A stretch of DNA of 64,000 bases from UTCHB3 sp964531325 (GTDB taxonomy: Bacteria > Bacteroidota > Ignavibacteria > Ignavibacteriales > Ignavibacteriaceae): positions 4,678-68,677 of the forward strand of contig CAZHCW010000020.1 of NCBI GenBank assembly GCA_964531325.1. The letters run 5' to 3'. The translations under genes were made by a program, and so were the position numbers. Positions within the stretch are counted from its first letter, which is position 1. Each line of letters starts with the position of its first letter. This document shows positions 23,629 through 31,899 of the stretch, one piece after another. The notes under the pieces were generated by a model, which ran no database searches, was not told the origin of the DNA, and saw only the letters and a list, made by a program, of their open reading frames with translations.

Positions 23629-26048
23629 ATTTTTAATTTGTGTTTTTTTGCTGTGTAAAAAGTGCCCATTGTAGTGAAAATCACTACTGAAATCGAGCTG
23701 AGAGGCATTAATATTGCTGCAAAAAGAGGAGATAAATTACCACTAAGTGCAACAGTTATTCCTGCCAGGTTATAAATTGTTGATATTATAAAACTCCATT
23801 TCACTACATTCATAGTAGAGACGGCCTGCTTGATAAACCCCGGTAGAAGTTTTAATGAACTTCCATGAAGCAGAGCATCACTTGCGGGTGTAAAATTCAT
23901 CAGATCATCTGAAAGTGAGATTCCCACATCTGCCCTGCTTAAAGCAGCAGCATCGTTAAGACCATCCCCAATCATTAAAACCTTTCTACGGAGTTTATGC
24001 ATTTCCTCAACAAATTCCATTTTCTCCGATGGCGATTGATTAAATCTTATTCTGTTTGGGTCGATCAGTTTGGAAAGATTTTCCATTTCACTGTCGTTAT
24101 CCCCCGATAAGATATAAACTTCTTTTTTTGTCGAAGTTTCTTTGATAATCTCTTCAATACCTTCTCTATATTTGTTTTTTACCCTGAAAGACCCTTTAAA
24201 TATTGAATCTATGGATATAAAAACTTTACTTCCCCAAGTTGTCTCATTTTTTTGCTGTTTTTCCCTCTCAAAACTACCGACAATTGAACTGGAACCAAAA
24301 AGGACTTCACTTCCCGCAACCAGTGCTCTCCCACCGGTTCCGGATTCCTCATTGAAAGAATCCACTTTAAGTTCTTCACTCTTGGAGAGATAACGATAAA
24401 TAATTTTGCTTAAGGGGTGAAGTGAGTTTTTTACGGCCGATTTAATGAGCGTACTCTCATGTTCGGTCAGTTCTGTACCCTCAAAAATTATGCCAATTTC
24501 CCGATTTTCTGTCAGTGTCCCCGTTTTATCAAAAACTACAGAATTGACATGGCTCAAGTCTTCTATAACATTGATATTTTTTATATAAAAATTGTTTCTC
24601 CCGAAGAGTCTTAGTGTGTTTCCAAGGGCAAAAGGGGCAGAAAGTGCTAATGCACATGGACATGCCACAATTAAAACAGCAGTAACAACAGAAACCACAT
24701 TATACATCCCCGACTCCCACCAGATGATCACGGCACTCAAGGCAATGAGCAAAATTGCCAGTGTAAAGTATTTACTTACTAAATTTGAAAATTTGGTGAG
24801 TCTGTTTTCTCGATTCTTAGAAACTATGAAATCGTTCCAAAGTCTGGTGAGATAACTTTGAGAGACCTCTTTGATGATCTCAAGTTCTATCAATCCTCCA
24901 ATTTGTTTGCCCCCCGCAAATACTTTTTCACCTTTGGATTTGAATTGTGGTAAACTCTCACCGGTTACAAAACTGTAATCAACATTTGCCTGTCCATCTA
25001 TCAATATTGAATCAGCAGGAATTATCTCGTTGTTCCTTATCAGAATTCGATCTTTAACTGCAATTTTTGAAAGCGGTATTATTTGCTCTTCACCATTTTT
25101 AAGTTTTTTGGTTATTGATATCGGAAAATAAGATTTATAATTCCTCTCGAAATTGAAATATTCGTATGTTTTATTCTGAAATACTTTACCCAATAAAAGA
25201 AAAAATATCAGACCAGCAAACGAGTCCATATATCCCGGTCCACTTCCGCTCACAATTTCAAATATGCTTCTTCCCCAGAGAGCAAGAATACCCAGTGAAA
25301 GTGGAAAATCAATATTGATAAACTTCTGCTTTAACCCTTTCCAGGCAGAAACAAAATAGTCGGAGCTGCAATAAAAAAGGACCGGAAGAGAAAGAAGGAT
25401 CATAATTAATTGAAAAAAGATTCCGAATGACTCAACACTGTCTTTCACTGAGAGATATTCAGGAAAACTTAACATCATAATATTGCCAAATGCGAACCCG
25501 GCAATTCCAACTTTTATGTAGAGGGCTTTATTGAATGATTTGGTATCTTTTTTTTCAAGTTCATCGAGGCTTAAGCGTGGTTCGTAACCAACTAGATCAA
25601 GAACTGATACAATTTCGCTTATCTTGATGGAAGAGTTGGCTTTAATGAAAACTTTTTTTGCGGGGAAATCGACTCGAGATTCAATAATTCGGGAATCAAC
25701 TTTATATAGATTTTCAAGCAACCAGATACATGAACTGCAGTGTATTTCAGGAATGAAAAAGGAAATTTTATAAAGCTGGTCGTTTTTAAATTCGACCAGC
25801 TTTTCAGAAATATCGGGATCGTCGAGGTAATCGTATCTTTTACCGGAAGATTTTGTCCTTTTTGTTACACCCGGCGTGGTGTTGAGATCGTAGTATGTAC
25901 ATAAATTATTCTCGTTAAGAACTTCATATACAAGTTTACAACCCTCACAACAAAATATTTTGTCTTCCTTAGCGATTGAGCTGTCGCTACACACTTCGCC
26001 ACAATGGAAACAAATCAGCTTTTCTTCAACATCGACTAATTCGGGCAT
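23625..26048 (-). CDS. ccoI: Copper-transporting P1B-type ATPase for cbb3 assembly (CcoI)
   Basis: 807 residues. The N-terminal metal-binding region has CFHC (residues 13-16) and CCEGC motifs, then a heavy-metal domain with HCSSCIW. Eight helices follow, with the ion-binding CPC in ACPCALALS, the phosphorylated DKTGTLT and the hinge GDGLNDAAAL. It exports copper to the periplasm for the oxidase CuB centre. It is the first cco gene here, 96 bases after hydA, with an FNR-like site upstream at 26099-26112. Confidence 0.95.
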   Translation of the reverse strand: MPELVDVEEKLICFHCGEVCSDSSIAKEDKIFCCEGCKLVYEVLNENNLCTYYDLNTTPGVTKRTKSSGKRYDYLDDPDISEKLVEFKNDQLYKISFFIPEIHCSSCIWLLENLYKVDSRIIESRVDFPAKKVFIKANSSIKISEIVSVLDLVGYEPRLSLDELEKKDTKSFNKALYIKVGIAGFAFGNIMMLSFPEYLSVKDSVESFGIFFQLIMILLSLPVLFYCSSDYFVSAWKGLKQKFINIDFPLSLGILALWGRSIFEIVSGSGPGYMDSFAGLIFFLLLGKVFQNKTYEYFNFERNYKSYFPISITKKLKNGEEQIIPLSKIAVKDRILIRNNEIIPADSILIDGQANVDYSFVTGESLPQFKSKGEKVFAGGKQIGGLIELEIIKEVSQSYLTRLWNDFIVSKNRENRLTKFSNLVSKYFTLAILLIALSAVIIWWESGMYNVVSVVTAVLIVACPCALALSAPFALGNTLRLFGRNNFYIKNINVIEDLSHVNSVVFDKTGTLTENREIGIIFEGTELTEHESTLIKSAVKNSLHPLSKIIYRYLSKSEELKVDSFNEESGTGGRALVAGSEVLFGSSSIVGSFEREKQQKNETTWGSKVFISIDSIFKGSFRVKNKYREGIEEIIKETSTKKEVYILSGDNDSEMENLSKLIDPNRIRFNQSPSEKMEFVEEMHKLRRKVLMIGDGLNDAAALSRADVGISLSDDLMNFTPASDALLHGSSLKLLPGFIKQAVSTMNVVKWSFIISTIYNLAGITVALSGNLSPLFAAILMPLSSISVVIFTTMGTFYTAKKHKLKI

Positions 26049-26098
26049 CGGCTAAAATTACTTCAATAAAAAAGATGTAAAAAAAATAAAATTGTATT

Positions 26099-26112
26099 TT
26101 AATTATAATCAA
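26099..26112 (-). promoter_or_regulatory. FNR/CRP-type operator candidate before the cco block
   Basis: TTAAT-TATA-ATCAA on the plus strand (TTGAT-TATA-ATTAA on the minus) matches the FNR consensus TTGAT-N4-ATCAA at 9 of 10 positions. It is about 51 bases before the ccoI ATG and close to TACAAT at 26091-26096 on the minus strand. FNR-type proteins are known to control cbb3 genes in other bacteria. The region is very AT-rich, so chance is possible. Confidence 0.45.
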
Positions 26113-26144
26113 TTTTTATCTTATTTCAGCCTCTTTTGTCTGAT

Positions 26145-27863
26145 TTACTTTCCCGACCTGTCATGATAGTGTGTATGAAGCAGAGTATGTGCAGTGTGGC
26201 TTCCCGGCTCCTTAAGAAACTCTTTGTAAAGAGTTTTTATAGCCTCATTGTCATGAGAACGCCTTGTAACACTTTTCTTATCGATTTCATAAAGCGCTTT
26301 TACGCGTTTCATAACATTATCCAGGTTTTGATGGATTGGTTGTCCACCACCGTTTATACATCCGCCGGGACAAGCCATCACTTCAATAAAGTGATAAGGC
26401 GATGTGCCTGCGTTTATCTCATCAATAAGAGGTCTTACATTGCCTATCCCATTTACAACGGCAACTTTTACTTCAAGGTCACCCATGGTGAGGGTGGCAG
26501 ATTTTACACCTTCCATACCACGAATCTGGTCAACTTCTACATTATCCAGGTTTTCACCGGTAATGTTATAATAGGCCGTTCTGATTGCAGCTTCCATAAC
26601 ACCACCGCTGGTACCAAAGATTGCTGCAGCTCCTGTTGACTCACCAAGAGGATTATCAAATTCTTCATCTGGAAGATCGGAAAAATCGATACCTGCCATA
26701 TTGAAGAACCTGACGAGTTCTCTTGTTGTAAGAACAGAATCAACATCATGAAGTGCGTCATGTCCCAATTCAGGTCTTTCAGACTCAAATTTTTTGACTG
26801 TGCAAGGCATAATCGAGACAACAAATATATCTTTTGGATCAAGCCCCATCTTCTTGGCAAAATAGCTTTTGAGAATGGCACCTTCCATTTCATGTGGTGA
26901 TTTACAGGAGGAAAGATTTGGGATAATTTCGGGATAGTTCATCTCCGCAAATTTTACCCAACCCGGGCAGCAACTTGTAAACATTGGCAAAGGCTGTTTA
27001 TTAACAACTCTCTGTACGAGTTCATTTGCTTCCTCTATGATTGTAAGATCGGCAGCAAAGTTTGTATCGAACACCTTCTTAAAGCCAAGCCTTCTGAGAC
27101 CACTTACAAGTTTTCCGGTTACATCTGAACCCGCCGGCATTTTGAACTCTTCACCGAGCGTTGCTCTTACTGCAGGTGCAATCTGAGCGATCACATATTT
27201 GTTTTTGTTACCGAGAGCAGTTGATACAATTTTGGTTGAAGGTCTTTCTCTTAATGCAGCCGTTGGACATGCCAGAATACACTGACCACAAAGGATACAA
27301 TCACTTACATTTAATCCTTTGTTATAAGGTGTTGTTACGATACTTGCGAACCCACGACCTGAGAAATCGATCGCACCGATCTTCTGTATCTCGTTACAAA
27401 CTCTGACGCATCTTCCGCACAGGATACACTTCGCAGGATCGCGTTCCAGAGATGGACTCGAGATATCCACTACATGTTTCCTCTTCTCGCCGGGGAATCT
27501 GTGTTCTCTTACTGCATACCTCTCTGCGAGATCCTGAAGTTCACAGTTTTTGTTGCGAACACAAATCAGGCAGTCTTGTGGATGATTCTCAACAAGAAGT
27601 TCAACTATAGTTTTTCTGGCTCTTCTTACCCTGGGTGAGTTGGTCTCTACAACCATTCCCTCTGCTACAGGAAATGCACAGGAAGGAAGAAGATTTCTTT
27701 GTCCTGTTACTTCCACAACACACATTCTGCACGCACCTGTTGGAAACAGATTTTTCATGTAACAGAGTGTTGGCACCGTGATCCCGACGGATTTTGCCGC
27801 TTCGAGAATCGACATTCCCTCTTCAGCTTTTACTTTAAGATTATTTATTGTTAGTTCTACCAT
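26145..27863 (-). CDS. hydA: [FeFe] hydrogenase catalytic subunit, HydA of a trimeric HydABC type
   Basis: 572 residues from the ATG at 27863, which has GGAG 6 bases upstream; a GTG at 27875 is the longer alternative. Domains: a [2Fe-2S] domain with Cys34, 45, 48 and 62; a His94/Cys98/Cys101/Cys107 [4Fe-4S] site; a two-cluster ferredoxin (CILCGRCVRVC and CILCGQCILAC); then the H-cluster domain with TSCCPGW at 296-302, MPC at 352-354 and the EVMACPGGCINGGGQP motif. In related trimers it couples H2 with NAD and ferredoxin, often by electron bifurcation. It directly follows hydB. Confidence 0.94.
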   Translation of the reverse strand: MVELTINNLKVKAEEGMSILEAAKSVGITVPTLCYMKNLFPTGACRMCVVEVTGQRNLLPSCAFPVAEGMVVETNSPRVRRARKTIVELLVENHPQDCLICVRNKNCELQDLAERYAVREHRFPGEKRKHVVDISSPSLERDPAKCILCGRCVRVCNEIQKIGAIDFSGRGFASIVTTPYNKGLNVSDCILCGQCILACPTAALRERPSTKIVSTALGNKNKYVIAQIAPAVRATLGEEFKMPAGSDVTGKLVSGLRRLGFKKVFDTNFAADLTIIEEANELVQRVVNKQPLPMFTSCCPGWVKFAEMNYPEIIPNLSSCKSPHEMEGAILKSYFAKKMGLDPKDIFVVSIMPCTVKKFESERPELGHDALHDVDSVLTTRELVRFFNMAGIDFSDLPDEEFDNPLGESTGAAAIFGTSGGVMEAAIRTAYYNITGENLDNVEVDQIRGMEGVKSATLTMGDLEVKVAVVNGIGNVRPLIDEINAGTSPYHFIEVMACPGGCINGGGQPIHQNLDNVMKRVKALYEIDKKSVTRRSHDNEAIKTLYKEFLKEPGSHTAHTLLHTHYHDRSGK

Positions 27864-27875
27864 TTTAATCTCCAC

Positions 27876-29861
27876 TCAGTTTACATTAATTGCACAGAAT
27901 CTGCAGGTTTCAAGACACATTCCACATTGGATACATTTGTCCTGCAGTATGTAGTGTGCTTCACCTTTTTGTCCAATGATTGCTTCAGTGCCGCATTTTC
28001 TCTTACAGAGACCACAGCCGGAGCAAAGTGTTGTATCAATGGTGAATGTTAGTAGTTCTTTACATACTCCTGAACGACATCTTCTTTCGAAGAGGTGTTC
28101 TTCATATTCATCTTTGAAATATTGAAGACCTGAAAGCACCGGATTTGGCGCAGATTGACCCAGCCCGCAAAGAGAAGTGTCTCTGATAACATCTGCAAGT
28201 CTTTTTAATGCAATAATTCCTTTAAACCTCTGAAGCTGGTCATATTTATCGTTACCTTCCTTGTAGGCCACCGGGATTCTTTCGATAATCTCAAGCATCC
28301 TTTTGGTTCCCTCACGACATGGGACACATTTTCCACACGATTCGCTCTGTATAAAATTCAAGAAAAATCTTGCGATATCAACCATACAGGTGTCTTCATC
28401 CATAACTACAAATCCGCCTGATCCCATCATGGCACCAACCTCTTTCAGTGATTCGTAGTCAACCTGGGTTTTTATAACACTCATTGGTAAACAACCACCG
28501 GAAGGACCGCCAATCTGTACCGCTTTGAATTTTTTATTGAATGGTATTCCTCCACCGATGTTAAAAACAACTTCTTCGAGTGTGATACCCATCGGTATCT
28601 CAACAAGACCGGTATTCACAATTTTACCTGAAAGAGCAAAAACTTTTGTGCCTTTGCTTTTTTCAGTACCTACACTCGCAAACCATTCAGCACCTTTACT
28701 AATGATTGAAGTGATGTTCGAGAGAGTCTCAACATTGTTTATAACTGTCGGTTTACCCCAAAGCCCCGAAACCGCCGGAAATGGTGGTCTTGGTTTTGGC
28801 ATTCCTCTTTTACCTTCAATTGAAGCAATAAGCGCAGTTTCTTCACCACAAACAAACGCACCGGCACCTTTTTTGATTTTAAGTCTAAAATTAAACTTGC
28901 TGTTTAAGATGTTGTCGCCCAATAATCCATATCTTTCACATTCGAGAATGCAATGTGTCAGTCTGGAGATTGCAAGCGGGTACTCAGCTCTACAGTAGAT
29001 ATAACCAAAACTGGCACCAATGGCATAGGCTGCAACGATCATACCTTCAATTAATTTGTAGGGATCGCTTTCAAGAACTGATCTGTCCATAAATGCACCG
29101 GGATCACCCTCGTCTGCATTACAAATTAGATACTTGGTTTCAGATTTCTGTTTAAGAGCAAATTCCCACTTTTTGCCCGTTGGGAATCCGGCTCCGCCTC
29201 TACCTCTAAGACCTGAATCAAGAATTTCTTTTACAACACCTTCAGGTGGCATCAACTTTAACGCCTTGGTTATCGCTTTAAATCCACCTGATGCAATATA
29301 TGTATCAATTGAATCAGGATTTATGACGCCACAGTTTTCAAGAACAATTTTCTTTTGATGTTTGAAAAATGGATTATCATGAATTGAGGAACAAACTTCC
29401 GATCTTCTTACATGACTTCCGAGGAGGTTCTCCTGAAGGACGCCACCTTCTACGATAGTTGTCTGGATCAGTTTTGGCACAAGTTTTGGAGTCACTTCAC
29501 TATAAGCAATTCGTTCACCATTGGGCATTTTAATGTCAACAATTGGTTCTTTCGCGCAATATCCGATACATCCAACTCTTACTATTCGGGCTTCAATGTT
29601 GTTTTTTGATAATTCTGATTTAATCATCTCCTCAACTTTGGCAGCTCCGGCAGCAAGTCCACAGGTTCCGGCACCAATAAATATAACAGGAACATCGTGT
29701 TTTATAAAAAGAAGCTCATTGTTATACTCTTTAACTTTATGTGTACATTCTTCACTGTGATGACACAAAGGTCCCTCAGTGCAACACTGAATAAAATGTG
29801 GACACTGATTATCAGGTGAATGCCAACATTCGCTACAACATTTCTCTATAAAACTTTTCAT
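27876..29861 (-). CDS. hydB: NAD/FMN-binding hydrogenase subunit HydB (NuoF-like) with Cys-rich N-terminus
   Basis: 661 residues. A thioredoxin-like ferredoxin part (about 50-130) precedes the NuoF core with GLRGRGGAGFPTG, GEETALI, the NADH/FMN region and the ESCGKCVPCREGTKR [4Fe-4S] site. A C-terminal two-cluster ferredoxin has CSGCGLCKRKC and CIQCGMCLETC. Residues 8-41 add an unusual stretch with 8 Cys and 5 His that is not part of the standard subunit as I know it. The subunit exchanges electrons between NAD(H) and the Fe-S chain. It overlaps hydC by 4 bases and abuts hydA. Confidence 0.93.
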   Translation of the reverse strand: MKSFIEKCCSECWHSPDNQCPHFIQCCTEGPLCHHSEECTHKVKEYNNELLFIKHDVPVIFIGAGTCGLAAGAAKVEEMIKSELSKNNIEARIVRVGCIGYCAKEPIVDIKMPNGERIAYSEVTPKLVPKLIQTTIVEGGVLQENLLGSHVRRSEVCSSIHDNPFFKHQKKIVLENCGVINPDSIDTYIASGGFKAITKALKLMPPEGVVKEILDSGLRGRGGAGFPTGKKWEFALKQKSETKYLICNADEGDPGAFMDRSVLESDPYKLIEGMIVAAYAIGASFGYIYCRAEYPLAISRLTHCILECERYGLLGDNILNSKFNFRLKIKKGAGAFVCGEETALIASIEGKRGMPKPRPPFPAVSGLWGKPTVINNVETLSNITSIISKGAEWFASVGTEKSKGTKVFALSGKIVNTGLVEIPMGITLEEVVFNIGGGIPFNKKFKAVQIGGPSGGCLPMSVIKTQVDYESLKEVGAMMGSGGFVVMDEDTCMVDIARFFLNFIQSESCGKCVPCREGTKRMLEIIERIPVAYKEGNDKYDQLQRFKGIIALKRLADVIRDTSLCGLGQSAPNPVLSGLQYFKDEYEEHLFERRCRSGVCKELLTFTIDTTLCSGCGLCKRKCGTEAIIGQKGEAHYILQDKCIQCGMCLETCRFCAINVN

Positions 29862-30349
29862 TTTGTCACCTCCGGTGATTTGGCAGAAGTTGCCTTCGCA
29901 GGAGCGGCTTGATATTTTTTAAGTATTTTATCGATCTCTTTTACTGTAATTCTTCCGTAATAATCATCATTTATACATATAACCGGCGCGATTGAACAAG
30001 CACCGATGCAACTTACAACCTCAAGCGTAAAGTTTTTGTCTCTGCTGGTTTGTCCGGGTTTAAGATTTAAAGCTGACTCAAGTCCAAATAAAATATTGGC
30101 TGAGTTTTTAACATGGCATGCAGTTCCTCTACAAACTCTGATGATGTTTTTACCAAGCGGAGTCAAACGGAACTGGTTATAGAATGTAGCAACGCCGTAA
30201 ATTGAGCTCAGGGGCATTCCAATATGTGCGGCTGCTTCCGTTAATACATCTTCGGGAAGATATCCAAATTCATCCTGAATATCCTGGAGAAGTGGTATTA
30301 AGATACTTCTGTCACCTTTTGGGTATTGTGCTATTGTTTGATTTGCCAT
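29858..30349 (-). CDS. hydC: Hydrogenase subunit HydC (NuoE-like, [2Fe-2S])
   Basis: 163 residues, a thioredoxin-fold [2Fe-2S] protein. The cluster cysteines are 73, 78, 114 and 118 (CRGTAC and CIGAC). The GVATFYNQF segment is typical of NuoE. A short Ala/Lys/Ser-rich tail ends the protein. It transfers electrons between HydB clusters. It is the first gene of hydCBA, with AAGGA upstream of its ATG. Confidence 0.94.
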   Translation of the reverse strand: MANQTIAQYPKGDRSILIPLLQDIQDEFGYLPEDVLTEAAAHIGMPLSSIYGVATFYNQFRLTPLGKNIIRVCRGTACHVKNSANILFGLESALNLKPGQTSRDKNFTLEVVSCIGACSIAPVICINDDYYGRITVKEIDKILKKYQAAPAKATSAKSPEVTK

Positions 30350-30432
30350 TCCAAATTCCTTAATGAATACAGCAATAAATAAGCAAAAATCATACCAAAT
30401 TAATTTAGGTCATAAATGACTTCCTATTCACA

Positions 30433-30449
30433 TTGGCACGCTTATTGCA
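30433..30449 (+). promoter_or_regulatory. Sigma-54 (RpoN) promoter, rightward
   Basis: TTGGCACG-CTTA-TTGCA matches the -24/-12 consensus TGGCAC-N5-TTGCW exactly, with correct spacing. The predicted start is near 30460. The next gene in that direction is htrA at 30760, 300 bases away. No bacterial enhancer-binding-protein gene is in the window. Confidence 0.7.
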
Positions 30450-30690
30450 TATATCTCCCCTTTCTCACTAATTAGATAAAACTTTCCAATTTGTAAGAAT
30501 GACAGTTATTGGGTTTTAACAGTTGGTTGAAGGATGGGAGAGGGGATGGATTTTGAGAGGTTTGCAGATGCAGGGATAGAAGACACAGATGTTTAGAATT
30601 CTGCTTGGATACGACTAAATTTTGGAAAAACTCTCCTCTCCATGCTTTGAATCCGGGATATTCTCTTTAACTCTATTTCCATTGAACTTA

Positions 30691-30720
30691 TTGAATTATC
30701 CCCCGATTGCATTATTTTTG
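30691..30720 (+). promoter_or_regulatory. Bacteroidota-type promoter for htrA
   Basis: TTG at 30691-30693, a 19-base spacer and TATTTTTG at 30713-30720 match the TTTG-N19-21-TAnnTTTG pattern. The predicted start, near 30727, is about 33 bases before the htrA ATG. Confidence 0.55.
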
Positions 30721-30759
30721 TAATCTTTGACAGGAAATTTAAGAAAAGGAGAATATTGC

Positions 30760-31899
30760 ATGAAAAATAAGGTAATTGTTGCTACGGTGATGTTTTTGGT
30801 GGTGATTTCATCCGGGATATTTCTTTTAAATGGTAATAACCCGAATGAAAAAACCGTTTATGAAAATTCACAATCCCTGGCTTCTGACAGGGAAAATATC
30901 ATCACAAAAACAGTTGCAAGTGTCTCCCCCGCTGTGGTTGGTATAAATGTCACCGAGGTGAGGCAGGTTAATAATCCCTTCTTCAATCCATTTTTTAACG
31001 ATCCCTTCTTTCAACAGTTTTTTGGCGATCAAAGTTATTCACAGGAAGTTAAAGGTCTCGGTTCAGGTTTCCTGATTTCAAAAGATGGTTATATTCTTAC
31101 CAACGATCATGTGGCAGGAAACGCAAAAAAGATCACAGTTACGCTTACAGATGGCAGACACTACGAAGCCAAAGTGGTTGGAACTGACAAAGTTTCTGAT
31201 GTTTGTCTGTTAAAAATCGATGAGAACAAACTCCCCTATCTGAAACTTGGAAATTCCGGAGACATTATCATTGGTGAATGGGCAATAGCTCTCGGCAATC
31301 CATTTGGACTTTTTGATGTTAACGATCAACCCACTGTTACTGTCGGTGTTATCTCAGCAAAAAATATGAACCTTGAGCCGGTAGATGAAAGATTTTATTT
31401 GAATATGATTCAAACCGATGCAGCAATTAACGGAGGAAACAGTGGCGGGCCACTTGTTAATTCTGTTGGTGATGTTATTGGGATGAACACCATTATCTAT
31501 TCTACGGGAAGTGGAAAAGGAAGCATTGGACTTGGGTTCGCTATCCCAATCAACAAAGTTAAAAAGATTGTGGATGAATTGAAGTTGAAAGGTGAAATCG
31601 ACCGGAATTTCTACACCGGCTTGGGAGTTCAGGATATTGATGAAAAGATTGCAGCCTACTTTAAGCTTCAAAATGCCAGAGGTGTGATAGTGAACAGTGT
31701 TATGAAAAACTCACCTGCCGAAAAAGCCGGATTTAAAAGTGGAGATGTGATTCTTGCTCTCGGAGATTTTAAGGTTAGTAACAGGAACAACTTGCTCGGG
31801 ATTTTGCAAGAATACAGAACCGGGCAAACCGTTGAATTTACGGTGCTTCGTGACGAAAAAAAGATGACATTTGACATGGAATTGGAAAGAAGAAAATGA
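30760..31899 (+). CDS. Periplasmic serine protease of the HtrA/DegQ family (one PDZ)
   Basis: 379 residues from the ATG at 30760, preceded by AAGGAG at 8 bases; an upstream ATG at 30727 lacks a ribosome site. An N-terminal signal anchor (about 4-24) is followed by an asparagine/phenylalanine-rich loop and a trypsin-like domain with His117 (TNDHVAG), Asp147 (SDVCLL) and Ser228 (GGNSGGPL). One PDZ domain occupies about 285-375; DegP has two. It degrades or refolds damaged envelope proteins. It shares 4 bases with purB. Both a housekeeping-type and a distal sigma-54 promoter lie upstream. Confidence 0.93.
   Translation: MKNKVIVATVMFLVVISSGIFLLNGNNPNEKTVYENSQSLASDRENIITKTVASVSPAVVGINVTEVRQVNNPFFNPFFNDPFFQQFFGDQSYSQEVKGLGSGFLISKDGYILTNDHVAGNAKKITVTLTDGRHYEAKVVGTDKVSDVCLLKIDENKLPYLKLGNSGDIIIGEWAIALGNPFGLFDVNDQPTVTVGVISAKNMNLEPVDERFYLNMIQTDAAINGGNSGGPLVNSVGDVIGMNTIIYSTGSGKGSIGLGFAIPINKVKKIVDELKLKGEIDRNFYTGLGVQDIDEKIAAYFKLQNARGVIVNSVMKNSPAEKAGFKSGDVILALGDFKVSNRNNLLGILQEYRTGQTVEFTVLRDEKKMTFDMELERRK

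Larger units (their letters stand above)
30350..30759. other. Intergenic region between divergent hydC and htrA
   Basis: About 410 bases with no supportable protein gene. It holds a sigma-54-type promoter facing right at 30433-30449 and a Bacteroidota-type promoter at 30691-30720 just before htrA. Between them a purine-rich stretch (GGGAGAGGGG, 30537-30546) can partly pair with CTCTCCTCTCC (30631-30641), so a small RNA or structured leader is possible. I see no clear promoter for the leftward hydC. Confidence 0.6.

Noticed and set aside
26136..26639. Rightward 167-codon frame
   Set aside because: It lies wholly antisense to the well-supported hydA, and its protein looks like reverse translation of that gene.
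28525..28998. Rightward 157-codon frame
   Set aside because: It is antisense to hydB with no domain signature or ribosome site; a shadow frame.
30534..30596. 20-codon frame in the hydC-htrA gap
   Set aside because: Too short, no clear ribosome site and no recognisable peptide; the region is better described as possible RNA.
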